From Nucisporomicrobium flavum (GTDB lineage: Bacteria; Actinomycetota; Actinomycetes; Mycobacteriales; Micromonosporaceae), in NCBI RefSeq assembly GCF_016464385.1, contig NZ_JADMLH010000015.1, forward strand, positions 124,001 to 188,000: a stretch of DNA of 64,000 nt. Direction: 5' to 3'. Of the stretch, positions 24,802 to 32,615 are shown piece after piece. The position numbers were made by a program, and so were the translations under genes. The first letter of the stretch is position 1. Every line of letters begins with the position of its first letter. Below the pieces are notes generated by a model. It saw only the letters and a program-made list of their open reading frames with translations, was not told the DNA's origin and made no database searches.

Positions 24802-27477
24802 ATGGACGGGGCCCAGGACCTGGCCGGCCGGATCACGGCGGCCCTGACCGGCGACGGCGACCTGGACGCGGCGATCGCCGCGGTGCACCGGCTGCCCGGG
24901 CACGGCGCCCGGCGTGGCGAGTTCGCCGCCGAGCTGGTCGAGGCGGTGATCCGCCGGGAACCGATGACGCGTCCGGACCGCCTGCGCGCGCTCGACGGCC
25001 TGCTCGTCCTCGCTGACGCCGACTCGCCGCGGACGGCCCGGTGGCGCCGGTGGCGCGCGGCCGGCCGGGCCATGGCGCTGGCCTTCGCGGCCGCTGAGCA
25101 CCGGCTGCCGGACGCCGATGCGGCGCTCGCGGAGATCGACCGGCTGGCTGCCGACGCCGCCGACGCGCCCTCGATGAAGCCGATGTTCGCGTCGGCACGA
25201 CTCAGCGTCGAGTACGCCCGGGCAGCCGCCGAGGACGACGCGGCGGCGATGACCCGGCTGGCGCAGCGCCTGCGCACCATCGGCGAGAGCGCGGTCTCGG
25301 CCGGCGCCGAAAGTGCGGCGGAAGTGTCCGACGTGGCCGCGGCCATGGGGGAGATGATGGCGGCCCAGCGCTCCGGCGCCGACGTCGCCGAGTCGCTCCG
25401 CAAGATCCGCGCCGCCGCCGAGGCCCTTCCGCCGGACCACCCCATGCGGGCCACGGCCGAGAACGCGCTGGCCATGTCGGGAATGTTCATCAACAGCCCG
25501 GGGGAATTGAACCCCGACGTGATCGCCGACCTTGCGTCCCGCTCCAGCTTCGGGCCCATGGACCAGCCCCTGGTCCGCGCGACGGCCGCGATCGCGGCGC
25601 TCGCCGACGAGGTCGACCCGGAGAAGATCACGCGGGCGATCGACGAGTTCCGTACGGCGATCGCGGGCGTCGGCGAGGCCGATGCGCAACGCCCGTTCTA
25701 CCTGACCGGGCTCGCGCTCGCCCTGTTCCGGCTGGGCGAGGTGACCAACTCGGTGGCGCCGATGGCCGAGGCGGAGACCGTCCTCGTGGACGCCCGGCGG
25801 CTCGCCGGCGGCCCGCGCCACCCACAGTGGACGATGATCGCCGAGCTGCTGGCCGACGTCCGCAGCCGCCTCGGCTTGGACTCCGGCCGTGGCGGCCTCG
25901 ACGGGATGCGCGCGCACGTCTGGCAGGTGCTCAAACAACCCGACCTGGCCGGGGCGAGCATCGCCGCCCGGGACGCCGCCGTGGACGCCGTCGGCATCGC
26001 CCGGAGGTGCCTCGCCGCGCACGACGTGGCCGGCGCGCTGCAGGCGCTGGACGCGGGCCGCGGGCTGGCGTTGTTCGCGGCGACCGAGGCGCACGACGTG
26101 GGCGCCCGCCTCGAGGACGCCGGCCGGCACGACCTCGCGGCGCGCTGGCGGGCGGCGGTCGCCTCGCGCGATCGCACACCTCCCCCGGACGACCTGCGCC
26201 GGGAGGTGCTGCGGGTGGCGTACGGCGAGGACCACCTGCTCGACCCGCCCAGCCCGGCGGAGATCAGCGCCGCGCTGCTGCGCATCGACGCCGACGCGCT
26301 GATCTACCTGGTGGCGGGGGACGCGCAGCTGGCCGGGTACGCGGTGATCGCCGCGGCCGGCGGAGGACTGAGCTACATGGCGCTGCCCAACCTGCACGCC
26401 ACCGGCGCCGCCGACCTCGACGCGTACCTCGCGGCGGCCGCCGGACGTGACCTCGTGGAGTCCGGCGGGGTCTCCAGCCGCGACCTGTCCCCCCAGGTGG
26501 CCGGCCACGCGCTGGCCGGCAGCCTGGACGCGCTCTGCGACTGGGCGTGGCGGGCAGCCATCGGGCCGATCATCGAGCGGTACCTCACCCGGGTGCCGGT
26601 GCCCGCCTCGCGGCGCCCGCACCGCATCGTGCTGGTGCCGATGGGTGAGCTGGCGCGCATCCCGTGGCAGGCGGCCCGGCGTCGCGACGGCGCGTACGCG
26701 GTCCAGTTCATCGCCATCTCGCAGGTCGCCTCGGCGCGGATGCTGTGCCGGTCGGCCGCGCTCGCACCGGTCGCGCCGTCCCCGCTCGGGCTGGTGGTCG
26801 GCGACCCGGACACCGGCTCGTCCGGGCTCGACCTGCCGGCCGCGCGGGCCGAGGCGTACGCGATCCACCGCCAGTTCTACCTCGGCGCCCGGTACGTCGG
26901 CCGTCGCCCGGACGGCTCGGTCAGCCCGTCCGGGCCGGCCGCCGTCCGGCAGGTGCGGTCCTGGCTCACCGCGACGTCCCCGGCGGCCGGCTCGACGCTG
27001 CACCTCGCCTGTCACGCGCTGATCCAGACCGACCCCGGCTCGGCCACGTCGTACCTGCTGCTGGCCGGCGGGCAACGGCTCACCGTGGACGAGCTGGTCG
27101 GTCTGCTGGGCGGTGCCGAGGATCGCGCGGTCGGGCTGGTGGTGCTGGCCGCGTGCAGCACCGGCCTGTCCGTCAACGGCTACGACGAGGCGTACAGCCT
27201 GGGGACGGCGTTCCTGGCTGCCGGCGTACGGTCGGTGCTCTTCACGCAGTGGAAGATCCCGGACGCCGCCACGTCGGTGCTCATGTACATGTTCCACCGC
27301 TACCGGATGGCCGGGTCCCGGCCGGTCTGGGACGCGCTGCGGCGCGCGCAGCTGTGGATGCTCGACCCCCAGCGGCAGGTCCCGCCGGACATGCCTCAGC
27401 AGCTCCGCGACCAGCTCGACCGCACCGACCCGGCCGCGGTCGTCGGCTGGGCCGGCTTCGTCCACGGGGGACAGTGA
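24802..27477 (+). CDS. Helical-repeat protein with C-terminal CHAT peptidase domain
   Basis: 891 residues. The N-terminal 550 residues are alpha-helical repeats without a clean TPR consensus. The CHAT domain carries H738 in LHLACHA and C785 in LAACSTG, with QWKIPDAATSVLMYMFH and a closing WAGFVHGG as in the CHAT at 16952. It should be an active clan CD cysteine peptidase. The ATG at 24802 follows GGAGGG; the open frame upstream is not similar to anything in the paralog. Its stop overlaps the next start (TGATG), coupling it to a dead CHAT-like partner. Confidence 0.85.
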   Translation: MDGAQDLAGRITAALTGDGDLDAAIAAVHRLPGHGARRGEFAAELVEAVIRREPMTRPDRLRALDGLLVLADADSPRTARWRRWRAAGRAMALAFAAAEHRLPDADAALAEIDRLAADAADAPSMKPMFASARLSVEYARAAAEDDAAAMTRLAQRLRTIGESAVSAGAESAAEVSDVAAAMGEMMAAQRSGADVAESLRKIRAAAEALPPDHPMRATAENALAMSGMFINSPGELNPDVIADLASRSSFGPMDQPLVRATAAIAALADEVDPEKITRAIDEFRTAIAGVGEADAQRPFYLTGLALALFRLGEVTNSVAPMAEAETVLVDARRLAGGPRHPQWTMIAELLADVRSRLGLDSGRGGLDGMRAHVWQVLKQPDLAGASIAARDAAVDAVGIARRCLAAHDVAGALQALDAGRGLALFAATEAHDVGARLEDAGRHDLAARWRAAVASRDRTPPPDDLRREVLRVAYGEDHLLDPPSPAEISAALLRIDADALIYLVAGDAQLAGYAVIAAAGGGLSYMALPNLHATGAADLDAYLAAAAGRDLVESGGVSSRDLSPQVAGHALAGSLDALCDWAWRAAIGPIIERYLTRVPVPASRRPHRIVLVPMGELARIPWQAARRRDGAYAVQFIAISQVASARMLCRSAALAPVAPSPLGLVVGDPDTGSSGLDLPAARAEAYAIHRQFYLGARYVGRRPDGSVSPSGPAAVRQVRSWLTATSPAAGSTLHLACHALIQTDPGSATSYLLLAGGQRLTVDELVGLLGGAEDRAVGLVVLAACSTGLSVNGYDEAYSLGTAFLAAGVRSVLFTQWKIPDAATSVLMYMFHRYRMAGSRPVWDALRRAQLWMLDPQRQVPPDMPQQLRDQLDRTDPAAVVGWAGFVHGGQ

Positions 27478-29324
27478 TGACGGATTCCCTGGACGCCCAC
27501 CGTGCGAAGCTGGCCCGGCTCACCGGGCCGGCCCGGACCCGGACGTTGCTCGAGCTCGGGCAGAAACTCGCCGACGTGTACTGGCGGCAGGGGCCGGGAC
27601 AGCCGGCCGGGCTGCCGTACCTCAACGAGGCGATCGCGGCGATCGGCGAGGCGTACGGCTACTTCGCATCCGACGACGCCTGGCGCGGTCAAGTGGCGAG
27701 CCAGCTGGGGTGGCTGCACGGCGTACGCTTCCTCGCCCACGCCGGCCCGGAACCCGACCGCGACGCCGGCGTCGCGCTGCTCGAGGAGGCGCTGGCCTTC
27801 CCTCAGCTCTCGCCGGTGATCCAGGACATGTCGCGGATCGCGCTGGGTCAGCTCTACCTCGCCCGGGCGACCCGGGTCCTGCAGTCACCGCAGATCGCGG
27901 CGATGCTGATCGGGCCGGGCCTGCCGCCGCAGGCGCTGGCGGACGCCGAGCGGGCGGCCGAGCTGTTCCGGACGATCCTGGCCCGGCCCAGCGCGGGCGC
28001 GGAAGCCGTCGAGGCCGTGAAGGCGTCGCTCGCCGTGGCCGAGGCCTTCCGGGACGCGATGGCGAGCGTCCCCGGCGGCGCGGCCGGGTTCAACATCGGC
28101 GGGATGATCCAGGCGATGCAGGCACTGCAGGACCTGCAGCGCCTGCAGAATTCCCGGAGTGGCCGCGGCGGGGCGTTCCCGGCGATGCGGTCGTTGTTCG
28201 ACGCCGACGCGATGAGCCGGCTGGACCCGCTGGACCGGCCGGTGGCCGTCGTGGACGCGCCGGCGCCCTCGGAGCCGCCCCCGGCGCCGACTGCTCAGCC
28301 GGACCCGATCGTGCCGGACCAGGCGGCTCTGCGCCGGGAGTTGCACGTGCTGGTGGCGGCGGACCGCGACGTGTTCGCCGCGCTCGCCGCCGCGCTGGGC
28401 CCCGACGGCCGGGACCTGGCGGTGGACGCCATCGACGACATGGTGGCGCTGGCGGTGGTGACAACCGCCGGGACCGGCGGCGACGACACCGATCAGCTGA
28501 TGCTCGCGGTCGCGCTGTACCTGCGCGGACGGCTCGACGCCGACGGCTGGGCGCTGGAGCCGGGCGGCGACTTCGAACTCGCCGGAGCGGCGCTGGCACG
28601 CGCCGACCATACGCTGCGCGCCACGACCGCCGAAGCCGTCCCGGTCCTGAACCGCCTGGCGGCGCTGCTGGACCGCGCCCGGCCCGCCGGCCATTCCCGG
28701 TCGCGGCAGCCCTCGATCAACGACGACCCCTGGATGGGTACGGTGTTCGTCGCCAACCCCCGCGGGGACCGGCCGGCGGCCTCATCCGACGCCGTCCTGG
28801 TGCTCCGGGCGTTCTACCCGGCAGCCCGCCTGCTCGGCGCGGGTCCCGCCGAGGCCACCCCGGCCCGCCCGCAGACGGTCGTGGCCGCCCTGCACACGCC
28901 CCTGCTCCAGCTGAGCTGCGCGGTGACCCCGGCGGGCGCCCTGAAGCTTGCGGAGGGCACCGAGCTGACGCCCGACCGGATCCGTACGGCCCGGACCGCG
29001 GGCGGGCTCGCCGTGCTGCCACCCACCGGCGTGGGCCTCACCGCCCTCGGCGACGCGCTGCTCGCGGCCGGCTTCCGCGGCGTCGTGACGTGGAAACGCG
29101 TCGTACCGTCCCGGATCGCGGCGCTGATGCTGTTCATGCTGCACCAGGCGCTCGCCGGCGACCGCCTCGACCCGGCGGCGGCCGTCGCCCACGTCCGCGA
29201 CTGGATGCGCGACCCGCGCCGCCCGAGACCCGCCCGCCTCCCGGACGAGTACGCGCCCACACTCGCCCGCCGTGAGCTGGTCGACGAGGCGTACTGGGGC
29301 GCCCTCGTCTTCCGCGACTGCTGA
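27477..29324 (+). CDS. CHAT-like pseudopeptidase partner
   Basis: 615 residues: helical N-terminal half, a Pro/Ala linker at about 260-285, a second helical block, and a C-terminal region of about 190 residues that tracks the CHAT fold (VVAALHTPLLQLSCAV, GGLAVLPPTGVGLTALGDALLAAGFRGVVTWKR, SRIAALMLFMLHQAL). In this alignment the catalytic His position reads Ala and the Cys position Pro, so I expect no protease activity. It is translationally coupled to CHAT gene 2 and probably regulates or targets it. It may correspond to proteins named CASPASE/TPR-repeat-associated (CATRA) in database records; I cannot confirm that. Confidence 0.7.
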   Translation: MTDSLDAHRAKLARLTGPARTRTLLELGQKLADVYWRQGPGQPAGLPYLNEAIAAIGEAYGYFASDDAWRGQVASQLGWLHGVRFLAHAGPEPDRDAGVALLEEALAFPQLSPVIQDMSRIALGQLYLARATRVLQSPQIAAMLIGPGLPPQALADAERAAELFRTILARPSAGAEAVEAVKASLAVAEAFRDAMASVPGGAAGFNIGGMIQAMQALQDLQRLQNSRSGRGGAFPAMRSLFDADAMSRLDPLDRPVAVVDAPAPSEPPPAPTAQPDPIVPDQAALRRELHVLVAADRDVFAALAAALGPDGRDLAVDAIDDMVALAVVTTAGTGGDDTDQLMLAVALYLRGRLDADGWALEPGGDFELAGAALARADHTLRATTAEAVPVLNRLAALLDRARPAGHSRSRQPSINDDPWMGTVFVANPRGDRPAASSDAVLVLRAFYPAARLLGAGPAEATPARPQTVVAALHTPLLQLSCAVTPAGALKLAEGTELTPDRIRTARTAGGLAVLPPTGVGLTALGDALLAAGFRGVVTWKRVVPSRIAALMLFMLHQALAGDRLDPAAAVAHVRDWMRDPRRPRPARLPDEYAPTLARRELVDEAYWGALVFRDC

Positions 29325-29328
29325 CTCT

Positions 29329-29337
29329 GTCCGTCAG
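29329..29337 (+). promoter_or_regulatory. GTCCGTCAG element of the PH-like gene
   Basis: CTGTCCGTCAGATAC lies five bases after the preceding stop and 39 bp before the next ATG, so the PH-like gene can be transcribed apart from the CHAT pair. Confidence 0.6.
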
Positions 29338-29376
29338 ATACCGGCATCGGACCGACAGCACCGTCAGGAGGTCGCC

Positions 29377-29955
29377 ATGGCCCGCAAGTCCGAACAGCAG
29401 ATGATCGACGACTCGCGCCGCGCCGGCCGGGAACTCGCACTCGCCTTCCAGAACGGCGTGACACCTCAGCCCGTCCCCGTCAAACTCGCCCTCCAACCCG
29501 GCGAACTCTGCGTCGGCGCGATCCCGATGAACGTCTACCAATTCCTCGAAGGCGACGGCGCGTACGTCAAACGCTCCGGCGGCTGGATGCTCGGCGGAGG
29601 CGTCTTCGGCGCCGTCTACAGCGCGGTCAACCTGACCTCCAACGCGGTCGGCAACGCGGCCCGCAGAGCCAAAGCAACCCGCGACGCCGCCGGCCAATGG
29701 CGCCACGTCGACACGGGCACGGTCTACCTGACAAACCGCCGCTGGAGCATGCAAACCACCACCACGTGGCACGACCTCTGGTTCTCCGACATCCGCATGT
29801 CGGACTGCGACGGCAAGATGGTCGACCTGGAGATGGCGGGCATGCCGCGGACAGGGCTGGTCATCCCCGCCCCGGACTACTGGTACGTGATGTTCAACAA
29901 GCTCGCGTACGACCGGGTGGTCATGCCCCCACCCCCACTGACAGGCGCCGCCTGA
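29377..29955 (+). CDS. Bacterial PH/GRAM-like domain protein
   Basis: 192 residues, AGGAGG ribosome site. After a short helical N-terminus, residues 35-180 alternate beta strands with a WxxVDTGTVYLTNRRW-like core (seen as HVDTGTVYLTNRRWSMQ), which fits PH or GRAM-like domains. A weakly hydrophobic Gly-rich segment at about 68-90 may touch membrane. Likely binds lipid or a protein partner. It follows the CHAT/pseudo-CHAT pair but has its own shared element. No catalytic residues seen. Confidence 0.65.
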   Translation: MARKSEQQMIDDSRRAGRELALAFQNGVTPQPVPVKLALQPGELCVGAIPMNVYQFLEGDGAYVKRSGGWMLGGGVFGAVYSAVNLTSNAVGNAARRAKATRDAAGQWRHVDTGTVYLTNRRWSMQTTTTWHDLWFSDIRMSDCDGKMVDLEMAGMPRTGLVIPAPDYWYVMFNKLAYDRVVMPPPPLTGAA

Positions 29956-30036
29956 CGCCCGCGAGAGCGGACGTATCGGCTGCGCGACCTCGGGTAACGC
30001 CCTGCCCAGCCGTCCTCGGTACGACGAATGGAGCAC

Positions 30037-30948
30037 TCACCTGTTCCAGCGCGCGCTCCGGGAAGCCCAGACAGCTCGACTCGCGACGTGAGACGCCAGT
30101 GCCGGGTCCGCGAAGGCCATGACGTCGTCGACGACCCGCGCGAAGGTCTCGGGCAACTTGGCGGCGTCTGGTCCAAGGCGGCGTCGATAGGCGGTGTAGG
30201 CGCCGGCGCGGATACGGCCGTAGTCGCCGATGACCTCAGTGAGCGGCCGAAGGGCGACATCGCGGTGCTCTGACGTCGCGGCCAGGGCAATGAGCAGATC
30301 TGCCGCGGTGATGTCGTGGCCACGGGTGAGCGTCCAGATGTCGGCATAGTCGCGGACCCGGGTGTTGCCGGCACCGAGCTCGACGGCGGTGCAGAGCTTC
30401 TCCGCCAGGACGACCGGTAACGGGTACCCCAGGATGCTCAGGTTCGGGTGCTCGTTGAGCAGGGTTGGGTAGTCGACGACGGTCGGTGGCGGGGCAATCG
30501 GGTCCCCTGTGCTGATGTCCAGGCGCAGCTTCACAACAGCGCCGGCGACGGTCGCATCCATAGCGATCCGAAACCCACCGTAAAGGTCCCCGTCGCGGAT
30601 GCTGCTCGCCGTAACGGTGTCGGGACGAAACTCCACCCCGTCTTCGACCGGCGCGGGCAATGCGGCGATCTCGACGACCCGCCGAAGGACCGCGTCCTCG
30701 TCGAGATTCAGGTTGCGTACGAGGAAGTCAGCGTCGACAGTGGCGCGGCGGGCGTCCCAGGCGGCCAACAGCATTCCGCCTTTGAGGACGAACCGGTCCG
30801 AGTACCCGCTGACCTCGAGGCGGGCGAGGAACCGCTCGAGAACGTAGACCACCATCAGCGTCTGGGTCTGACGGCCTTGCCTGCGGGCCAGATTTTGCAG
30901 GTCCAGATATGCACGGCCACCTGCGTCGGCGCGGGTAGGGCGGGTCAC
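30037..30948 (-). CDS. abiEii: AbiEii-type nucleotidyltransferase toxin
   Basis: 303 residues from a GTG close behind AAGGGA at the end of the antitoxin gene (11 bases overlap-free). The nucleotidyltransferase core is visible: FVLKGGMLLAAWD (GG motif) followed by TVDADFLVRN (DxD), then a conserved PLPVVLAEKLCTAVELG and RVRDYADIW that mark the AbiEii/AbiGii family (Pfam nucleotidyl transferase AbiEii). These toxins block growth by modifying tRNA or another target, and act in abortive infection with AbiEi. It sits in one operon after the antitoxin. Confidence 0.9.
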   Translation of the reverse strand: MTRPTRADAGGRAYLDLQNLARRQGRQTQTLMVVYVLERFLARLEVSGYSDRFVLKGGMLLAAWDARRATVDADFLVRNLNLDEDAVLRRVVEIAALPAPVEDGVEFRPDTVTASSIRDGDLYGGFRIAMDATVAGAVVKLRLDISTGDPIAPPPTVVDYPTLLNEHPNLSILGYPLPVVLAEKLCTAVELGAGNTRVRDYADIWTLTRGHDITAADLLIALAATSEHRDVALRPLTEVIGDYGRIRAGAYTAYRRRLGPDAAKLPETFARVVDDVMAFADPALASHVASRAVWASRSARWNR

Positions 30949-30958
30949 GACATCCCTT

Positions 30959-31546
30959 TCATGACGCGGCCAAGACGTCAACCACGGCCCGGACCGGCCC
31001 GAGCACATCCAATGCCTTCGCGTACGCGAAGAGTTCGGCGATCCGAGCGTCACGCCGGCCCAGGTAACGGCGCAGGGCGATGTGCGCGACCGACTCGCCG
31101 AGCTTGTTCCGCATGCGCATCAGGTCGACGGCGGTCCGGCCCGGCGAGTAGATCCTCGCCCGCTCTCCCGGCGCGACCTCGACGGAGTCCAACCCCAGCT
31201 CGAAGGTCGCCGGGTCCCAGACGAACACCTCAACCGGCGGATGGTCGAGCTTCGGCGGCCAGGTCCGGCGCGGTACGGCAATCTGCACCGCCATCGGGAT
31301 CTCATCCGTCAGGTCGTGCACCGCCGCCGCCGACAGCAGACACACCACCGCCCGCGGAGCCCGCAGCGAGACTGCCAGCAGATCCGGGTGTGCTGCCGCC
31401 GGCGCATCCGCGCGACGAAACACCCCGCGCGACAACTCGATGAGCCCGCCACCCTCTCGGGCTGCGTACAGATCGCGTGGGTGCAGACCCGCGGCACGCG
31501 CCTGCCCCGTCGTGAAGGTCGACGGGAGACCTGCCAGCCCTGCCAT
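30959..31546 (-). CDS. abiEi: AbiEi-family antitoxin and transcriptional regulator
   Basis: 195 residues. The N-terminal winged-helix part (LPSTFTTGQARAAGLHPRDLYAAREGGGLIELSRGVFR) has the pattern of the AbiEi antitoxin DNA-binding domain; the rest (about 60-190) is the AbiEi C-terminal domain with VPRRTWPPKL and GRTAVDLMRMR. It neutralises AbiEii indirectly and represses its own operon in characterised systems. The ATG at 31546 is seven bases from a good -10 (TAGGAT), so the transcript may be leaderless. Confidence 0.88.
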   Translation of the reverse strand: MAGLAGLPSTFTTGQARAAGLHPRDLYAAREGGGLIELSRGVFRRADAPAAAHPDLLAVSLRAPRAVVCLLSAAAVHDLTDEIPMAVQIAVPRRTWPPKLDHPPVEVFVWDPATFELGLDSVEVAPGERARIYSPGRTAVDLMRMRNKLGESVAHIALRRYLGRRDARIAELFAYAKALDVLGPVRAVVDVLAAS

Positions 31547-31553
31547 GGATAAA

Positions 31554-31584
31554 ATCCTAGACTTGTGGACAGCGAATGACAAGT
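31554..31584 (-). promoter_or_regulatory. abiE promoter with overlapping inverted repeat
   Basis: Minus strand: -35 TTGTCA (31577-31582), 17-bp spacer, -10 TAGGAT (31554-31559), then seven bases to the ATG. An inverted repeat ACTTGT (31561-31566) / ACAAGT (31579-31584) spans the spacer and -35 and is a likely AbiEi operator. Confidence 0.6.
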
Positions 31585-31721
31585 TATCTATCCGCAGGTG
31601 CTCCGAACGCGCTCTGGCCAGCGGTGGAACGTCTGCCGGTCGGCCAGATGGCGTCGCTGGGCATCGATGGGACGCCCGGGCACTCCGGGAAACCACCTGG
31701 TAGGTACGATGTGGGCCGTAG

Positions 31722-31797
31722 GCCCTCGTAGCTCAGGGGATAGAGCAACGGTTTCCTAAACCGCAGGTCGCAGGTTCGATTCCTGCCGGGGGCACCA
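31722..31797 (+). tRNA. tRNA-Arg (anticodon CCT)
   Basis: A full cloverleaf can be drawn: acceptor GCCCTCG/CGGGGGC, D stem GCTC/GAGC, anticodon loop TTCCTAA with CCT at 31755-31757, T arm GCAGG-TTCGATT-CCTGC, discriminator A and an encoded CCA (31795-31797). It reads the codon AGG. It lies next to the abiE pair, a usual arrangement for tRNA-associated insertion sites. Confidence 0.95.
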
Positions 31798-32154
31798 CGC
31801 AACTGCAGCGTTCTCAGTCCGTCGGCGGGCGGCCGGCCAGCACGCGCAGCCGCCGGGTGCATACTCCGTCGCGGAGATGATACCCAGGCTGTACCGCCCC
31901 TGGTCGTCGCAGCTGAAGCCGAGGGCGAAGCTGGCGACCGTGTCCTCGAGTCGGGCCCAGATGACCTGTACGTGCTGCGGGGTGGGGTCGTCGATCGTTC
32001 CGGGGTGTCCGTGCCACAGGCGGTCGTAGCAGGGAGCCGGGTAGCCGAGGCCTACGACCAGGAGGTCCGGGTCGGCGGTCGTCGCGTCGAGGTATTCGAC
32101 GTAGAGCCCGCTCGACAACCTCTCCAGGGTCAGGACGTCCCGCTCGGTCATCAT
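31756..32154 (-). CDS. Uncharacterised protein whose 3' end runs into the tRNA gene
   Basis: 132 codons from ATG 32154 (or 32151). Third positions are strongly G/C as far as about 31840, supporting real coding, then lose that bias; the last residues (CPRQESNLRPAV) are simply the antisense of tRNA-Arg. The original C-terminus has probably been lost or replaced at the tRNA. The sequence (ERDVLTLERLSSGLYVEYLD, GLGYPAPCYDRLWHGHPGT) matches no family I recognise. It may be a truncated remnant. Confidence 0.4.
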   Translation of the reverse strand: MMTERDVLTLERLSSGLYVEYLDATTADPDLLVVGLGYPAPCYDRLWHGHPGTIDDPTPQHVQVIWARLEDTVASFALGFSCDDQGRYSLGIISATEYAPGGCACWPAARRRTENAAVAWCPRQESNLRPAV

Positions 32155-32286
32155 CACAGGGTAGGTCCGATTTCTCGCTTCCTGGGCGACCCGTCGGGGT
32201 GTGCGTCGGTCTCGTGAACCGCCTGGGTGACGGCGGTTTGGCGGGGTGGCGTCCGCGGGTACCTGGGCGGCCAGGAGGTGGTGATC

Positions 32287-32469
32287 ATGAAGTTCGTGGT
32301 CAAGAAGACCAGCAACGGGCAGTTCCGGTTCAACCTGGTGGCCAGCAACGGCCAGGTGGTGGCGACGAGCGAGTCGTACCAGCGTAAGGCTTCCGCGATG
32401 GACACGATCGCGTCGATCCAGAAGAACGCGGGCGGCGCCTCGATCGATGACGAGACCGTCGCGGACTGA
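32287..32469 (+). CDS. YegP/DUF1508-family small protein
   Basis: 60 residues: MKFVVKKTSNGQFRFNLVAS, NGQVVATSESYQRKASAMDTIASIQKN. This is one YegP-like repeat (DUF1508), a small beta-beta-alpha fold of unknown function found widely in bacteria. AGGAGGTG lies eight bases upstream. It stands alone between the truncated gene and the LAL regulator. Confidence 0.85.
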   Translation: MKFVVKKTSNGQFRFNLVASNGQVVATSESYQRKASAMDTIASIQKNAGGASIDDETVAD

Positions 32470-32615
32470 CGGCCGTCCGCCCGTTCGGATTAGGCCGATC
32501 TTCCATCCGATGTGGACCACCTCGGCGATGCCTTCCGTCGCCGGCGGACCCTAGCGTCAGCTGACCCGGTACGACGAACCGGGGAAGCTGACGAGGGCGC
32601 ACCGGAGGGGGAGGC

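Noticed and set aside
24571..27465. Long minus-strand frame upstream of the small helical protein
   Set aside because: Antisense to CHAT gene 2; only the last 79 codons resemble a real protein, by match to the small protein at 39494.
31584..31862. Minus-strand frame with NRTCDLRFRKPLLYPLSYEG-type ending
   Set aside because: This is the well-known artefact of translating the antisense of a tRNA gene.
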